DNA of 64,000 nucleotides from Trichoplax sp. H2 (taxonomy: Eukaryota; Placozoa; Uniplacotomia; Trichoplacea), in contig NOWV01000212.1 of NCBI GenBank assembly GCA_003344405.1, positions 1 through 64,000 of the forward strand. The letters run 5' to 3'. The notes under the pieces were generated by a model. It was not told the origin of the DNA, made no database searches, and worked only from the letters and a program-made list of their open reading frames with translations. The position numbers and the translations under genes are program-made. This document shows positions 13,073 through 25,956 of the stretch, one piece after another; within the stretch, counting starts at the first letter, position 1; every line of letters starts with the position of its first letter.

Positions 13073-15797
13073 ACTGTAGCGTTTGTCTGTCAAAATAGTT
13101 GATGTGATGCATAAAAGAGGTAAAGTGGAATTATGATTTCATTATGATTCTCAGTCTAGACAAGAATTTAGTAATTGATGATAACTTACCAGTCACTTGC
13201 ATATGATATAAATATTTTATATATGACTTGTATAAATAGTATACTTTCCCTTCAGTACCATTTCTAAATTTTCTTTAGATATTCCAGTATCAGATTAACT
13301 TCTACTCTCCAGCTGGACTGCTTAAGCTCAATCTAGAGATAAACTGATAGTACTAGAAATTTAGACAGCATTATTCGGCGGAATGAATCCCGCATTCATT
13401 AATCTTTTAATCAGTAGGAACAACCAAATAATTTATTGCATCATCAAATGTTCAGTACATGATACCAGACCGTTTAGTTGACGTAAATTGGAAGATTTTT
13501 GTTATTTTATAATCACTGTATTCCTCTAAATGTGATAGCTATTCATTAAATAACTTTAAAATAACGATTTAGTAATTCATCAGAGAGGGTCTGTAAATTG
13601 GAAAAGTAATCAAGTTTAGGACAAGGTTAATTCACAAAAGTCAGACTACAATACTTTTGTTACATTTTGAAAGATTCACAATCTGTCGTAATCGCAAGGA
13701 ATAAATGAAGATAAAATTAGAGGAACAAGAGTCTTTATTACAGCTAGCGTTAAAAGTAAAACGTGTAAGTTTACAGTTTATTTAAACGATATGAACTAGT
13801 TGAGTAGTTATAGCAACGTAGATAGGCGATGCATAAAAGCTTACTTTGTCATTCGCAGAAATAAGTAACGAAATAAGTAACGAAATGGATGCTTGAGAAT
13901 TGTTGTTATAATATAGGAAGCACATCAGGGGAGAATAAAATATATAAAAAAATGAGGCAAGATTATAGCTTTCTTCTATCTTAGGTATTCGTACGGTAGA
14001 ATTAAACTGGGTAGAAATAAAATTTTACCGAATAAATTGTTAAATATAGTACAGATCTTACGTATGGAAAAGTATGCTGTAACATATTAGAAATTAACTA
14101 TTGCTAAGGATAGACTATATCGCAAATAAAATCGGATTCTTCAGCTTTAGCTACGTCATCTTTAGAAATAATTAATAAACTTTGTTTAATTAGAAATGAT
14201 TCAATCATTTTCACAGATGAAGACCACTGTAGTAATTAAGCAACACAAATTAGAAATAACTTCCAGTTATGTTTTATGACACAATATGATTGCTTATAAT
14301 AAAGATCACTTAGCGATTCAATACCTGCGATAGTGGTTTATATCCTAAACTCACTTTTTTACATTGAAATAAGAGAAAACTTTTAGCTTCTAATCAAAAG
14401 TTACGTGTTATGTTTATTGTAACCCTCTTTAGTAGATTTTTTTTTAAATACGGTCCACGAAGATCTATCAAAGTTCAAAACACTACCAAGAACCCTTTGT
14501 AAATTGAGATTCACATCTCTATTCGCTCTAAGTCATTATATAAGTTATTTATAGGGGTAATAATGGATGTTAAAATTATTAAAACTAATAGCTTTGAGTT
14601 CTAGCCCTAATTAAATTTAGGGAAAAATGGTTTATTATAGGTTTTAATAACAACCCTACAAAACTACTTGAAAGAATTATAAATAGCTAGAATTACATCT
14701 CTGAATAAACGAACTGTCAATGAAATGATTTTACATTCCTAGAAAACACTAATCTTCGTCTTTCTACTTTACTAACTTGAACCACTACTAAACTCATTAA
14801 AGCAGTCAATGATATCAGGCTACTAATTTATCACTGTAGTTTTCTAAATTAAACTAGCCATTAATCACATATGATAAGATAATGCTATCCTAGATTCTCG
14901 AAAGTAATAAATTAATAATAACCATAGCACAGCTATAAATTATATTTTTCTACGAAGTACAAAACGCAACTATAAAAATCCACTAATACTGGTAAACTAT
15001 CATAAATTAAAACATAGATCAAAATATTTGGGTTTATACTGTATTCTATGGCAAAGTGCAGTGCACGGGTTGTTAGCCCTAGGTTCGTAATCCGCAAACT
15101 CAAAATTCTGAGTTGTTAAAATCGAGCAAATCCCTAATGTGGCACAGAATAGTCCACACAGTATAATTGACTTGTAACAGTTAAGTTTATTAACGTCTAA
15201 GTATCGTCCGTTGGAGAAGAATTCCAATTTCTTCCTTCATAATAACAGTCGAAAATGACTAAATAAACCGGATAATCGACTTAGCCTCCACGATAGCTAT
15301 TCCATACAATTTATACTAATTATCATCAATTCCTCCTCTACATAGGAGTCATCAATCACATTAGTACCTTGCTTAATAACATTACTTAATATGGCTATCA
15401 GCTACGGCCTTATATAGCACATAATTTATTAAGACATACAGTTCTACACTACATACTATCACTGTATTGCCTATACAAAACTTCTGTAATTAGCTGAAAT
15501 CACTACACAAAGTAATATAACTTTTACCACATTTTATGATCATAATTATCTACCCTTTTTATTGTCATTAATTAAGTTTTTTTAAAGCTGTAAGGGTTAT
15601 TAGAATGCAAAACTTGCTAGGAGAATTCTTAAAATTGATCTCTATTTCATTAGCAGATAATATATTAGAACATAATGCGCTATTTGGGATATCTTTATAA
15701 GACAGTAATTTCAAGGCTTGTTACCAGTAATTGTGATAAAAGAAAATAAGCAAGTATTGAATAATTCCGCAGAGATAGTTTCATTTTCGAAAACCAA

Positions 15798-16772
15798 TTA
15801 TTTAGCCCGCAGAATAACTATTCTGGAATGAGAATGCCGATTACGGGAAACTAATAGTTTTAGAAGTAATAAGGATGCTCTTCTAATGTGCTTGTCAAAT
15901 TTAAGATATAGGATAGGATTGGCAATAGTAATAGCAATCGTGACTGAAAACGAGGCAGAAGCTAATGCATAATGAGTTTGATTCACCTTCCGCAGATATT
16001 GGATTGGGGTTCTAGTTATAGCAATACCTACTAATGTAGCAAAAAATGGCCATGACAAGAAAACATTGAATGATGTAATCGTAATTAACATCTTAACAAA
16101 TTTTCGACGAGCAATATGATCGATCTCTTGCTCATGGTTAAAATTGACAGGTCTAATATATTTCTTGGTATAGAGGATAACCTTTCCGTACATAAATACT
16201 ATAACTATTGTTGGTAAGATGTATAGCATTATGGTAATTGAGCATAAGTAGATTGAGGTCTTTGATGTTATGATTGGAAAATCACATGCGTCAGTCTGAT
16301 TCTGGTAAATACCAACTATATCAAAAATAGGTATCGGAGTCAATAGCGAGATAGTCCAGATGATAATTTGTCCTATAAGTATAAAATGTTGTTGGATGGT
16401 ATTGTTAAGTCGGGTATTAGGTTTAGTGATGACTAAGTAGCGATCGATAGCAATTAAGCATAACGTTAACATGGATATACCGTATAAGCTTGTAGTAAAG
16501 TAGAATGTAATTTGGCATAACAGCCTTGCAAATTGGTAATTGATATTGAAGTCTGTAGTAATACCGAAATTAACAGTATAGATTAAGTTAGATATAATGT
16601 CTGATATAAAAGAGATTCGGATTAAGTGATAGGTTCGCTTATGAAAATATTTATCGGCAGAAATGACGATTGTAAGGAAGAGATTTAAAACCAATCCTAA
16701 TGTAGTCGTAGGTATAATTACGATGTCAACATTAATACCTTCAATAAGGCTAGAATTGAAAGAGTTATTCAT
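15798..16772 (-). CDS. Class A (rhodopsin-like) GPCR, tandem copy 3
   Basis: This is an intronless seven-transmembrane receptor of 324 residues. It starts at a true ATG (16770-16772, MNNSFNSS) and has N-terminal N-glycosylation sequons. Visible marks are Asn30 in TM1, SD at 57-58 in TM2, Cys86 in TM3, DRY at 110-112 followed by LVITKP, a loop-2 cysteine in ACDFP, SWPFF in TM6 and NPILY in TM7. The intracellular segment before TM6 (ARRKFVKML) is almost identical to copies 2 and 4. The length equals that of copy 2. The open frame is undamaged, and the differences from its paralogues cluster in the extracellular N-terminus and loop 2, as expected if ligand choice has diverged. The ligand is unknown. 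Classification as class A is firm; any finer family name would be a guess. Confidence 0.9.
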   Translation of the reverse strand: MNNSFNSSLIEGINVDIVIIPTTTLGLVLNLFLTIVISADKYFHKRTYHLIRISFISDIISNLIYTVNFGITTDFNINYQFARLLCQITFYFTTSLYGISMLTLCLIAIDRYLVITKPNTRLNNTIQQHFILIGQIIIWTISLLTPIPIFDIVGIYQNQTDACDFPIITSKTSIYLCSITIMLYILPTIVIVFMYGKVILYTKKYIRPVNFNHEQEIDHIARRKFVKMLITITSFNVFLSWPFFATLVGIAITRTPIQYLRKVNQTHYALASASFSVTIAITIANPILYLKFDKHIRRASLLLLKLLVSRNRHSHSRIVILRAK

Positions 16773-17284
16773 GATAGTTTATTATATTTAGAACGATTTT
16801 ATCGATAAGCAAAACGTACAGATCCAGGTAAAGTTCTCTATCCTGCACTTAGTGTTAAAACCAATGACATATTCTACGACTACAGCTGTAATGGTCCAAC
16901 TTTTTTCTTTACGATAACCTTCATCTTTCAAGTTCTGTAAGAATATATCGACATCAGTGAAATAAGTCTCGGTTCATTCGATGATTTTGTAGCGATGCCT
17001 ATGCGGCACGAAAGAACTAAATAATAAGTGGCCGAGTATTCAAGGGCTACTGAGGAGGTTGAAATTTTAAACTGTTTGTGCTTATCTTTAGTACGATTGA
17101 AACAACAATGAGAGAGGTAGAGTTTTGTGTGCATGAAATAAAAGAATTAACTATATTATCTACTGATATATTAGTTAATTTGAAGATTCAATGCATGATA
17201 ATTTGGCTATTACCTGTAATTAATAAATGTATAAGCGCATATTTTTCTTTTATTTCAATTTTAGTAAACTAATATGTGGTCCAG

Positions 17285-17600
17285 GATAGCAATAAATATT
17301 TAATTTAGTTTCATTAATGAACGCAATAATGTATGATAGCAGAAATTCTGTTTTATTATTTATGAAATAATAAATATTCGCTATATTATAACAGAGTAAT
17401 TATTATCTTTCATCTTCGAACAAAAGCATATTGCTACAAACGACCTATTTAATAAAGAAAAATTAATTGCGATGTATTCCCTCCATTATGTGGCATTCTA
17501 TCTATATTTAATTTCCATTTAATTGGAATCAATATTGTCAGTACCTAATGTATAAATTTATGGTGCAGTAAATGATATAAATTATTCAAATTTCTTAAAA
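17285..17600. repeat. Conserved distal upstream block of GPCR copy 3
   Basis: The words 'agcaataaatatttaattt' and 'gtttcatt' and the following 'ttgctaca' region align with about 11160-11480 and, more closely, with 22998-23340. The block sits about 0.5 kb before the start of the receptor in all three cases. Confidence 0.6.
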
Positions 17601-18419
17601 TCACATCACCAGTTAATAATTCTTCGAAATATCAACATTTATACTACGCAAAATTCGTACTTTTCCATAGTAGTATTCGTATTTTATTATTATAGTAAAA
17701 GTTATCAGGCAAATATTGTAGCTATTTCATTGGATTTATTTTCTGTATTGCATGATTGGCTTGTATCTCGAATTTCCCCCAGAAAATAAAATCATTTGAA
17801 GTTGTAAGTCAATTTTAATTAGAGTAATCACTTTACTCCAGTCATAATATTCAATAAGTGGCATCGTTAATGGTAATCAATAATATCACGGAATTCAATA
17901 CCATGTAAAATTACATGGCATTAATTTATAACTTATGGTAATACCGTGCTGTCAAGCCTAACTACTGCAAGTTTAGTTTGCTTCCTGAACCCATCCTACA
18001 GACACTCGAATACTTTGCTCAAGAAATTTACAAATAAATAAATCTATTAGCAACTTCTAATAATGCCGATTAATTGCAAGCTTGTGTTAATGAATATTTT
18101 TTAAAATGGAATTTATATCAAATTTTAGTCATTTTAGTGCTGTACTGAACGTTTGCCACACACTCCCACTATATGATCTAAGAAAATGAAAGCTATTTGC
18201 ACAAAATGTGGAAAACTAATATACTATTAGAGGTACTGCTGATTGCCTAATCATTCTATACTAAATGTTTACTAAAAGGCTTGATGTAATTGCATGCTAC
18301 GGAATTCTATCGAATAAAAGTCTTAGCTAGTATTAATAATAGAATTTCGAACGTTTGACTTTTAGTTTCGTAATGAAAATATGTCTGATATTCTCATATC
18401 TATATCTGAGTAAGTAATT

Positions 18420-18530
18420 AATTCGTGAATGCACGCTCGTATGCCTTGCCTCTCCATTTTAGAAAAGTTACAGATTCAAAACCATATGACTGTATTAACT
18501 CGTCTGGGAGACTGTTCCATGGTATGGTAG
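18420..18530 (-). mobile_element. Relic of a non-LTR retrotransposon reverse transcriptase C-terminus
   Basis: On the minus strand an open piece reads IPWNSLPDELIQ, then a Phe-rich tail, and ends in a TAA near 18420. The WNSLPxE...F signature is the usual C-terminal end of LINE-type reverse transcriptases. Upstream (higher coordinates) the same frame is interrupted by stops, so this is a decayed fragment only. No element ends, endonuclease domain or poly-A tail are visible. A chance match of about a dozen residues remains possible. Confidence 0.4.
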
Positions 18531-20109
18531 CTATTCATGTATTCTTATCGTTTTAAAATAGCTCGAAATTGGAAGATACTAGTTTACCATAAGTTATAAA
18601 TTAATACCATGTAATTTTAATCGTGTTATAATAAATATTCCGCACTCCTAGAGGTGTGGCTATTGCGGTAACATTGTAGACTATCGCAAAAATACTCTAC
18701 GGATAGAGGGCATTACCTCTCTTCTACCGGATTCACCAGATATAAAGTACACTTCAAATGCATTTTTTTATTGTAATGAGAATATATAATTCATAATTGG
18801 AAGTTATTTCGAAATATTAGCCTCTCCTGCTTCTAGGATAACACTTCCGAATTCTGAGTTAGTTCGGATGATTCTACAATAATTTGTTATTTTTCTAGTA
18901 AACAGTATTAGCATTCTTAAAGCCGCATTGTAATCATTCATTTTCCATAAATCGGCATTTATTAAACAAGTAAAACAATAAGAATGAGCTTTACAGCTGC
19001 ACGGAAAATATATTTTGGAATTTTTCACATAGAAACCGAATGTTGATTATTTTTTTAAATACTATGAAGGCATAGTATAATAGAATACATTATTCATTTC
19101 AGAATTATACGGTAGCGATTTTGAGATATTATCGTTATATATAGTTATAGAATGATGTCGATATCTTCTACGTTTCGACAAAATAACAAAATATGTGAAT
19201 CGTTTATGAGAATTTTGATGGCACTGATAGATTTGTTTACCACACAGAGTAGGTGTTTTCTAAGCCTCCGTGAAATTAATAAAATTTTTCTTAGAAGTCT
19301 TTAAATCGACATTGATGATGTTATAGTGATGCATACATTGTTGAATAGTGCTGATTTCCTCCTTCTCTTGATGATATTTGTAATTAATACAAGCACTCGC
19401 TAGTAGTGTCTACTAGGATACTGATGATGTTATTGTGATCAATGTGTTTATTAAATACGGTGCATTTTCTCCGAGTCTTCATACGAAAATGTAGTAAATG
19501 GTTAGTTCTTACTGAGAGGCTCAAGCTCTGTTTCCAGCTTTTACTTAGAAATTCTTGAATTTAGTATAATTTAAAATGAAGTTTAAGCTTATGTTGAGCT
19601 GCAGATTTAGCAATACAGTTCAATTTTCGTTTAATATTAGAATCAATAATATGCGCTGCAGTAGAACGCAGTATTACATTGCCATGAGGTCATATCACAC
19701 TACAAATCTCTTCTTGGATTATAGATTACAGTAATTATTAATAATCATAACATGTCAGATGTCATAGTTAAGTCGATATCAGTAAATTTCTACTACCTTT
19801 ATCTTTTGAAAACTATTCTATGGAAACCACGCAAAAGTTATTCTGACACCATTCTAGCAATTTCATATGGCTGTCCTTTTAATTTTACTTTCAACTCTCA
19901 CATTTTTTTTCAAAGTTTTTCGCGTGAACTTAGTGTAGCCTGAAGCTTTGTATGCGATCATTCTTTCCCTTCTGTACTAGTTATTAATTTGCATAATATG
20001 CTCTATTTCACACTAACGTTTTACGGTTCAGTTTGACTATTTTCATTAAATTTAGGAATCAGGTGAAATATAAGAGTTTTAGACTGTATTCTTCGACTAC
20101 TCCAATCAA

Positions 20110-20330
20110 ACATTTATTAAACTGTTACTGCGTTGGAAAGACCAACACAATTTAATTCAACATTGAGTATTCATTACACGATACATGATCATTTGGTTGA
20201 CCACAATTAGAAGGCTAATATTGATTTACAATTATATATAATGAATCGATTCCTTCCACTATGATTTCAGTTCATTAAATAACTTTAGAATTGCTGCTTA
20301 CTAATTAGGCATCCAAGATGAAAAAATTTG
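20110..20330. repeat. Intergenic block shared with 13370-13600
   Basis: Diverged but collinear similarity, including 'catgat' plus 'gttgac' words and the ending 'cattaaataactttaaaat' (13370 side) or 'cattaaataactttagaat' (this side). It lies deep in the downstream region of a receptor in both cases, so the duplicated unit spans most of the approximately 6 kb spacing. Confidence 0.5.
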
Positions 20331-21492
20331 AAAATTAATGTTTTACGACAACCTCGATTCTACCAGTATTAGAGCTTGGTACTTTAGTCGAATACTCTCT
20401 AAAATGCTTTGCTGAATTATATTATAGACTAGCTCACACGGCCTTTTTTAAATATAGTAATTAAAGCAAATTTTTATCTTAAGTTCGTAGGCCTGACGCT
20501 ATTACGATTTAGTGAACTCATGCAGAATAAGATATAGTCTGCCGCATTAAAAATATAAAATGGTTGCTTGAAAATTTGATTATTTAGCCATTTGATTCCA
20601 ACAGCAGTGGTCGATATCTAAACTTACGCTTAAATTTAAAAATAGAATAAAATATTTAGCCCCATATTAACGGTACACCGTTTAAAACGGAACATTTCCG
20701 CTAGCAATTTTATCTACAGTTCACAAATATCTATCAAATTTATAAGCACATCGCTATTTGTTATTGTTAGTTATTGATATTGTATTATAAGATAAATATG
20801 ATACGATATATGATAAACATTTATAGCAGATATCTCAAGAAACGTCAGTAAAAATATGTTGTGTAATTACTAGATCGTGACGGCTGTATTCGGATATTGA
20901 AATGCGGTAACAATATAGACGATTCCTTGCGATTTTGAAAACGCATTAAAGGAGTTAAGACTTAGTAACATATCATACATAATACATAACAGTAATCAAA
21001 GAAAAGAAATTGATATCATTGTTGTAATCTTTGTAACTCCATTGCAAATTCGATTAACAGCTGAGGTTCTCCGATTAGTTCTTCTACAATCTCTTCAGCG
21101 TAATAGAAAAATGAAATACTTTTATAGTATGGATTCTTATCATAACGCAACCTTACGTTCTGAACGACTAATTTAGTCTTTAAAGGATTAACTAACTTAG
21201 CAACTCACTGAACTAACTGGACAGAATAAAATCGAGCTGCTGTTTTGCTTTCGCCTATATATATTATATTATACGACGATTAAGGACCAATGCGTTCATC
21301 ACTTAACTAAGGACTATGATACTTTATCGCAAAGTATCTACTGTCCTATAGGGGAACGAGGATAATCATAACGCATAATCCAAATATTATTTTACATTAA
21401 ATATATAATTAAATGAACTGTGCAATACAATACTAAATTCACAACGGTAGTTAGAATAGGACCGTGAAGATTGTTTTATTATCACTAGTAAA

Positions 21493-22488
21493 TCATTTGC
21501 CACGCGGTATAACCATCATTGGATGGGATTGTCGACTATGAGGGACGAATCCTTTTAGAAGTAAAATGGATGCTTTTCTAATGCGCAAATCGAACTTTAG
21601 GTAGAGGATGGGATTGATAATAGTAATTGCAATCGTAACTGAAAAAGAGAAATAAGCTAATAAAAAATAAATTTGATTCACACTCCATAAACGTTGCATC
21701 GGTACACGAGTTGTAGCAATACCTAATAATGTAGCAAAAAATGGCCATGACATTAAAACATAACATGAGGTAACCGTTATTAACATCTTGACAAATTTTC
21801 GACGAGCAATATGATCATGTTCTTGCTCATGATTAAAATTGATAGGCCTAATATACTTTCTAGTAAAGAGGATGATCTTTCGGTACATGAAGACTATGAT
21901 TATCGTCGGTAGTATGTATAATGTTGTTGTAAGTAGATAGAGAAAAATTGAGACTGCTGGTGTTATGATTGGAAAATCGCAGAAATTAGCTCCATTCTGG
22001 TAAACATCTATTAGATTAATGATTGGGACTGCAGTCGTTAGGGAAATAATCCAGACGAAAATTTGTCCAATAAGTATAAAATGTTGTTGTGTAGAAAGGT
22101 GCAATCGAGTAGTAGGTTTAGTGATGACTAAGTAACGATCGGTAGCAATTAAGCATAATGTCATGATTGATACTCCGTATGAACTAGTAGTAGTGTAGAA
22201 TATAATTTGGCATAACAGCTTTGCTAATCGATAGTTGGTATTCATAGTTAAGGTAAAGAAGTAATTAATGGTTAAGGTTAAGTTCGATATAATGTCTGAT
22301 ATGAGAGAGATTCGAATTAAGCGATAGATTCGATTATTAAAACATTTATCCAGAGAAAGAACAACTGCAAGGAAGAGATTTAACACCAACCCTAATATCG
22401 TCATAGGTATAAGTATCATGGCCAAAGGTGAAACTATGATGGCAATATTAGAATTTCCTGAAAGATTTGTATTAAAAGACTTGTTCAT
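21493..22488 (-). CDS. Class A (rhodopsin-like) GPCR, tandem copy 4
   Basis: This is an intronless seven-transmembrane receptor of 331 residues, starting at ATG 22486-22488. It is seven residues longer than copies 2 and 3 because of an extended N-terminus and start of TM1. Motifs are an N-terminal NLS sequon, Asn in TM1, SD in TM2, Cys at the top of TM3, DRY at 117-119 (preceded by Thr rather than Ile) with LVITKP, the loop-2 cysteine in NFCDFP, SWPFF in TM6 and NPILY in TM7. The segment ARRKFVKML before TM6 is shared with copy 3. Ligand and coupling are unknown. The frame is intact. It is the innermost receptor of the array; no further copy is found to its right. Confidence 0.9.
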   Translation of the reverse strand: MNKSFNTNLSGNSNIAIIVSPLAMILIPMTILGLVLNLFLAVVLSLDKCFNNRIYRLIRISLISDIISNLTLTINYFFTLTMNTNYRLAKLLCQIIFYTTTSSYGVSIMTLCLIATDRYLVITKPTTRLHLSTQQHFILIGQIFVWIISLTTAVPIINLIDVYQNGANFCDFPIITPAVSIFLYLLTTTLYILPTIIIVFMYRKIILFTRKYIRPINFNHEQEHDHIARRKFVKMLITVTSCYVLMSWPFFATLLGIATTRVPMQRLWSVNQIYFLLAYFSFSVTIAITIINPILYLKFDLRIRKASILLLKGFVPHSRQSHPMMVIPRGK

Positions 22489-22997
22489 GATAGTTAATAA
22501 CGGTTATGATATTTTGAATAAAAAGCCAAAATGTAAAGATCCCAATACAGTTTACTATCCTGTGCTTAATGTCCTGCAACATTAACTTGCACAAGGGCTG
22601 CAGTAGTGATGGTTTGATTCTTACCGACGATCATCTCTATTTAAAGTCGCGAGAATACTTCGGTATCAGATAAAAATGTCTATTCTGTATCCAAAATTGT
22701 TATAGTGATGCCAATATAGCATGAAAGAATTAGAGAATATGGTAATCGACCATTCAAGGGTTGCAAAGCAAGGCGAATTTCAAAATTGTTCGTGATCTTC
22801 TTCTATTAAGATTGAAAGGATAATGAGGAAATTAGAGTACCGAGCTCGTGGAATATTTCAAAGAATTAACTCATGGTATACTAACATAAAATATTATAAT
22901 CATTGATTCGAAAGTATACTATACAGCATTTAGCCCAATAATTAAGAAAAATATAACTGCGTTATTTTCTTTTCTTTCAATTTTGATCAGTCAAATG

Positions 22998-23340
22998 ATT
23001 CTATGACATAGCAATAAATATTTAATTTGGTTTCATTGACGATACAACAACATACGAAGTAAAAATTTCGTTTATTTTACACAAGATAATAACACACGCG
23101 ATATTACAATAAGGCAATTGATTTCTTTCAGCTTTGAACAAAACAAATTCTTCTAAAATGACTTACTTCGTCAATACCGAAATCACATGCGATCTTTCCC
23201 CGTATTATATAATATTCCATCTGTTTTATTTCCGGGGTAATTGATCTACATTATTGTCGCTAAGCAGAAAGACACGGCTATTCAAGTAACCTAAATTATT
23301 CAAATTTCTCGTAATCACATCATCGGTATCAATCTTTGAA
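22998..23340. repeat. Conserved distal upstream block of GPCR copy 4
   Basis: Shares 'agcaataaatatttaattt', 'gtttcattga' and the following 'ttctttcagctttgaac' type words with 17285-17600, and more weakly with 11160-11480. It holds the same position upstream of the receptor. Confidence 0.6.
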
Positions 23341-25389
23341 AATTAAAATCGAGATATAGAAAACTTCTTCATAGTATTATTTATATATAAATATGATACC
23401 GTAAAATAAATAAGCTAATTGTTCCTGCTATTTTATTAGCATTCCTTAAATACATATAAAAACTAGACTATCAAGTGAAAATATTTGATTTTCGTGATGA
23501 TATTGATTAATTATCAGGAAATAAAATAATTTCTCCATCAAATAAACTACGCAATATATAGTAAAAATTGGCAACTAAAGATAACTGTAATAATTTTCAA
23601 TTTATCACAATATTTATTGTTTACTTAAAAGAAGTGATGAAATATGATTCTATTACAGCCTACAGCCCCAAATATGAATTGAAGAGTATTCTGGGAAATT
23701 AATTATGCAAAGATTACCTTAAGCCTTTACTTTATTAGAAATAGTAAAATTCTATCGCAAATACTAAATTTACCACATCAATCAGATCCAATCCACGAAA
23801 TACAAACAATTAAAACTGCACGACAGTTGTAGTCCTTTTAAAGTATTTAAAATTGAATTAGATTGCCCACTATGACTTTTTCTTTATTACTGTTTTTATT
23901 CATTAAAGTTTCAAATAAAACGTAAGTAATAATCAGTATCTTATCTTAATAATATCCCTACAATAAGGAGCAATATTCTGCTAATACATGATTATTTAGT
24001 GTATAAAATTTTGATATTAGTGGTATTTTAATGTAGTAAAAGTATCGTAGTATTCATTAAACTCGTAGTGATTTGGTAGTTTTGATAGAATAGAATCAAA
24101 TGAATCTTAGCGATAATTGGAAGACTGTAAGTACAGTTTAACAGCAACTGTATTGGTTGGACGATATAATCTGATTCATATAGTTGATAAAAAGTAAAAA
24201 TGTTCTCTGAGCTTTAATAAAATAGCATAATACTTGTTAAAAGCATTTATGAAAATGTCGATAATATCATTATAACAACCACTTTCTCAAATGGATTTGA
24301 TAAATTTTGAGCCTTGATCAAACGATAATAAACTTACAAAAAGCATCTATATAGATTTCGAGGCTATTATTGTGATGGATATGATAATCAAAGAGTGGCT
24401 GTTCTCAAAATTTACATAATATCATTAATAAAAGCTCTCATTGTACGCATGTTACGCAATCGCTAATTGATTTTATCACAAATTATGTCCGTATCATGTA
24501 ATATTAATGCTTCTACTGTATAAATATCCATAATAAGGGATAAACCACTAATACTGCGCTTAAACTCTGCTTTTTATTTCAACTTTTCCTACGACTTGCT
24601 TCGTTATCCCAATATCAAGACGACCCTAAATTTTTAAATAAATTTGTGAAAAGTAAAGTTATTAATATGTAAATCTAGACTGGTTAGCATTTTCAACGTG
24701 GGTTGGAATTACTACTGCCGTTCTTTACACCCCGGGGTATATCCTTCACTATTATTCTAGTAGGTCTATTCGACAAATTGGCTTCATGATAGATTTTAAA
24801 GTTACTAGGGGCATTACATGCAATCGGTATTAATAGAATAGTGACAGTAAATGATTTTAATATAATACTTTAATATCTAGATTAAATTTCCTTTACAACT
24901 ACAATGGTTCAAGCCAGTTTCAAAAGATGATCACAAAGCAACCTTATATGGCGCCGCTATTAGATAGGATACATCAAAGGGCATCGGGAGCTGATCACAG
25001 AAATTTCTCATGCCATTGCATTATAAATTCTGATCAGAATTTGCCGTAATTAGTTATCAGGTATAAGTATCAGATTTCTTTTTTTCTTAACGTGTAGACT
25101 GAGGTATAAACACACAGAGACAGCTATAGCAATATCTTGCAAATTCTTATTAAATATTTAAATCAGAAAAAATAGCTAACAAGAGATTTGGATCACGAAG
25201 TCATTAGACAGAAAGAGGCTTATCAATTAGAATCCTAATTGGGTATATTACTACATCTTCATTCAAGATCGAGTCGACCAATTAGCCCTGTAATATTTTT
25301 ATACCTTACAGCCACACAATTAATCCTGTAAGCGAAATGGCCTTGAGAGCTACTACGAAAATTTCTCTTGTCTTGCTTAATATATTTCT

Positions 25390-25880
25390 ATCTAAAATTG
25401 TAATATGTAAATTTGTGATACAGAATTGCAAGCTAAAAATTAATGAGTTACATCATCGTCATTATAGTACAGGCGATAGGTAAGAGCAATGATTCATCCT
25501 ACTAGTCCAGACCTCTTTAGAATTTCGTAGAATGTTAATACTGTATAGCATGATGGAAAGATCCATCAATATTATACATTAAATTGGCCGATTTTGTAGT
25601 CATAGTGATCGATAGGGTTGGAGCAATAATTTACCCTTCTAGTAAAAATCTTGCCCCAATTTCTTTGAATATCAATTCTATATAACATAATGAATATATC
25701 ATTCAAATATTTTTATTTAATTAACCATCTTTGTAGTTAAATGTATCGATGGCATTGCAGCAACGATTAATTCTACTACTTTAGACCTCTTTAAAATCTC
25801 GTAGAATGTCAAAACCTCATATTATGATAGAAAGATCAAACATATATTTACTTAGTCCATAGGGTTATATTAAATACTAA
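25390..25880. repeat. Diverged direct repeats, about 280 bp period
   Basis: The segment near 25498-25580 ('gacctctttagaatttcgta' followed by a 'gatggaaagatc' word) recurs near 25776-25850 with substitutions. The preceding 'cgatag...gcaat...ttctact' segment is present three times (about 25460, 25605 and 25750). No open frame is conserved between copies. Confidence 0.5.
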
Positions 25881-25956
25881 TAAGTTGTCCTATGAGAAGC
25901 TGGCCTGATCATTCCAGAATTTTGCAGACAATATTTTGTAAAGTATTTTAAATTTA

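Larger units (their letters stand above)
10667..15797. other. Intergenic region between GPCR copies 2 and 3
   Basis: This stretch holds the 5' flank of GPCR copy 2 (blocks at about 10700-10960 and 11160-11480 shared with the other copies). It also holds a direct duplication at 11831-13072, a block at about 13370-13600 that matches 20110-20330, and the downstream flank of GPCR copy 3 (15260-15540). Apart from those repeats, I see only AT-rich DNA with short, homology-free frames. Confidence 0.55.
16773..21492. other. Intergenic region between GPCR copies 3 and 4
   Basis: The left part contains the proximal (about 16800-17110) and distal (about 17285-17600) upstream blocks shared with the other receptors. 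At 18420-18530 there is a short retrotransposon-like coding relic, and at about 20110-20330 a block matching 13370-13600. The remaining sequence is AT-rich, and its short frames lack ATG starts or homology. Confidence 0.5.
22489..25956. other. Intergenic region with repeats, right edge of the GPCR array
   Basis: The left kilobase is the 5' flank of GPCR copy 4: a proximal block about 22520-22830 that resembles 16800-17110, and a distal block 22998-23340. Further right, about 25390-25900, are diverged direct repeats spaced about 280 bp. No coding sequence was recognised between the receptor and the cysteine-rich gene. Confidence 0.5.

Noticed and set aside
15000-15227. 75-codon minus-strand frame with cysteines downstream of GPCR copy 3
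   Set aside because: No ATG start, no homology, and the matching flank of GPCR copy 2 does not preserve it.
18804-19028. 74-codon minus-strand frame with several cysteines
   Set aside because: Begins at GTG; the nearest ATG upstream is followed directly by TGA. No splice signals or family resemblance.
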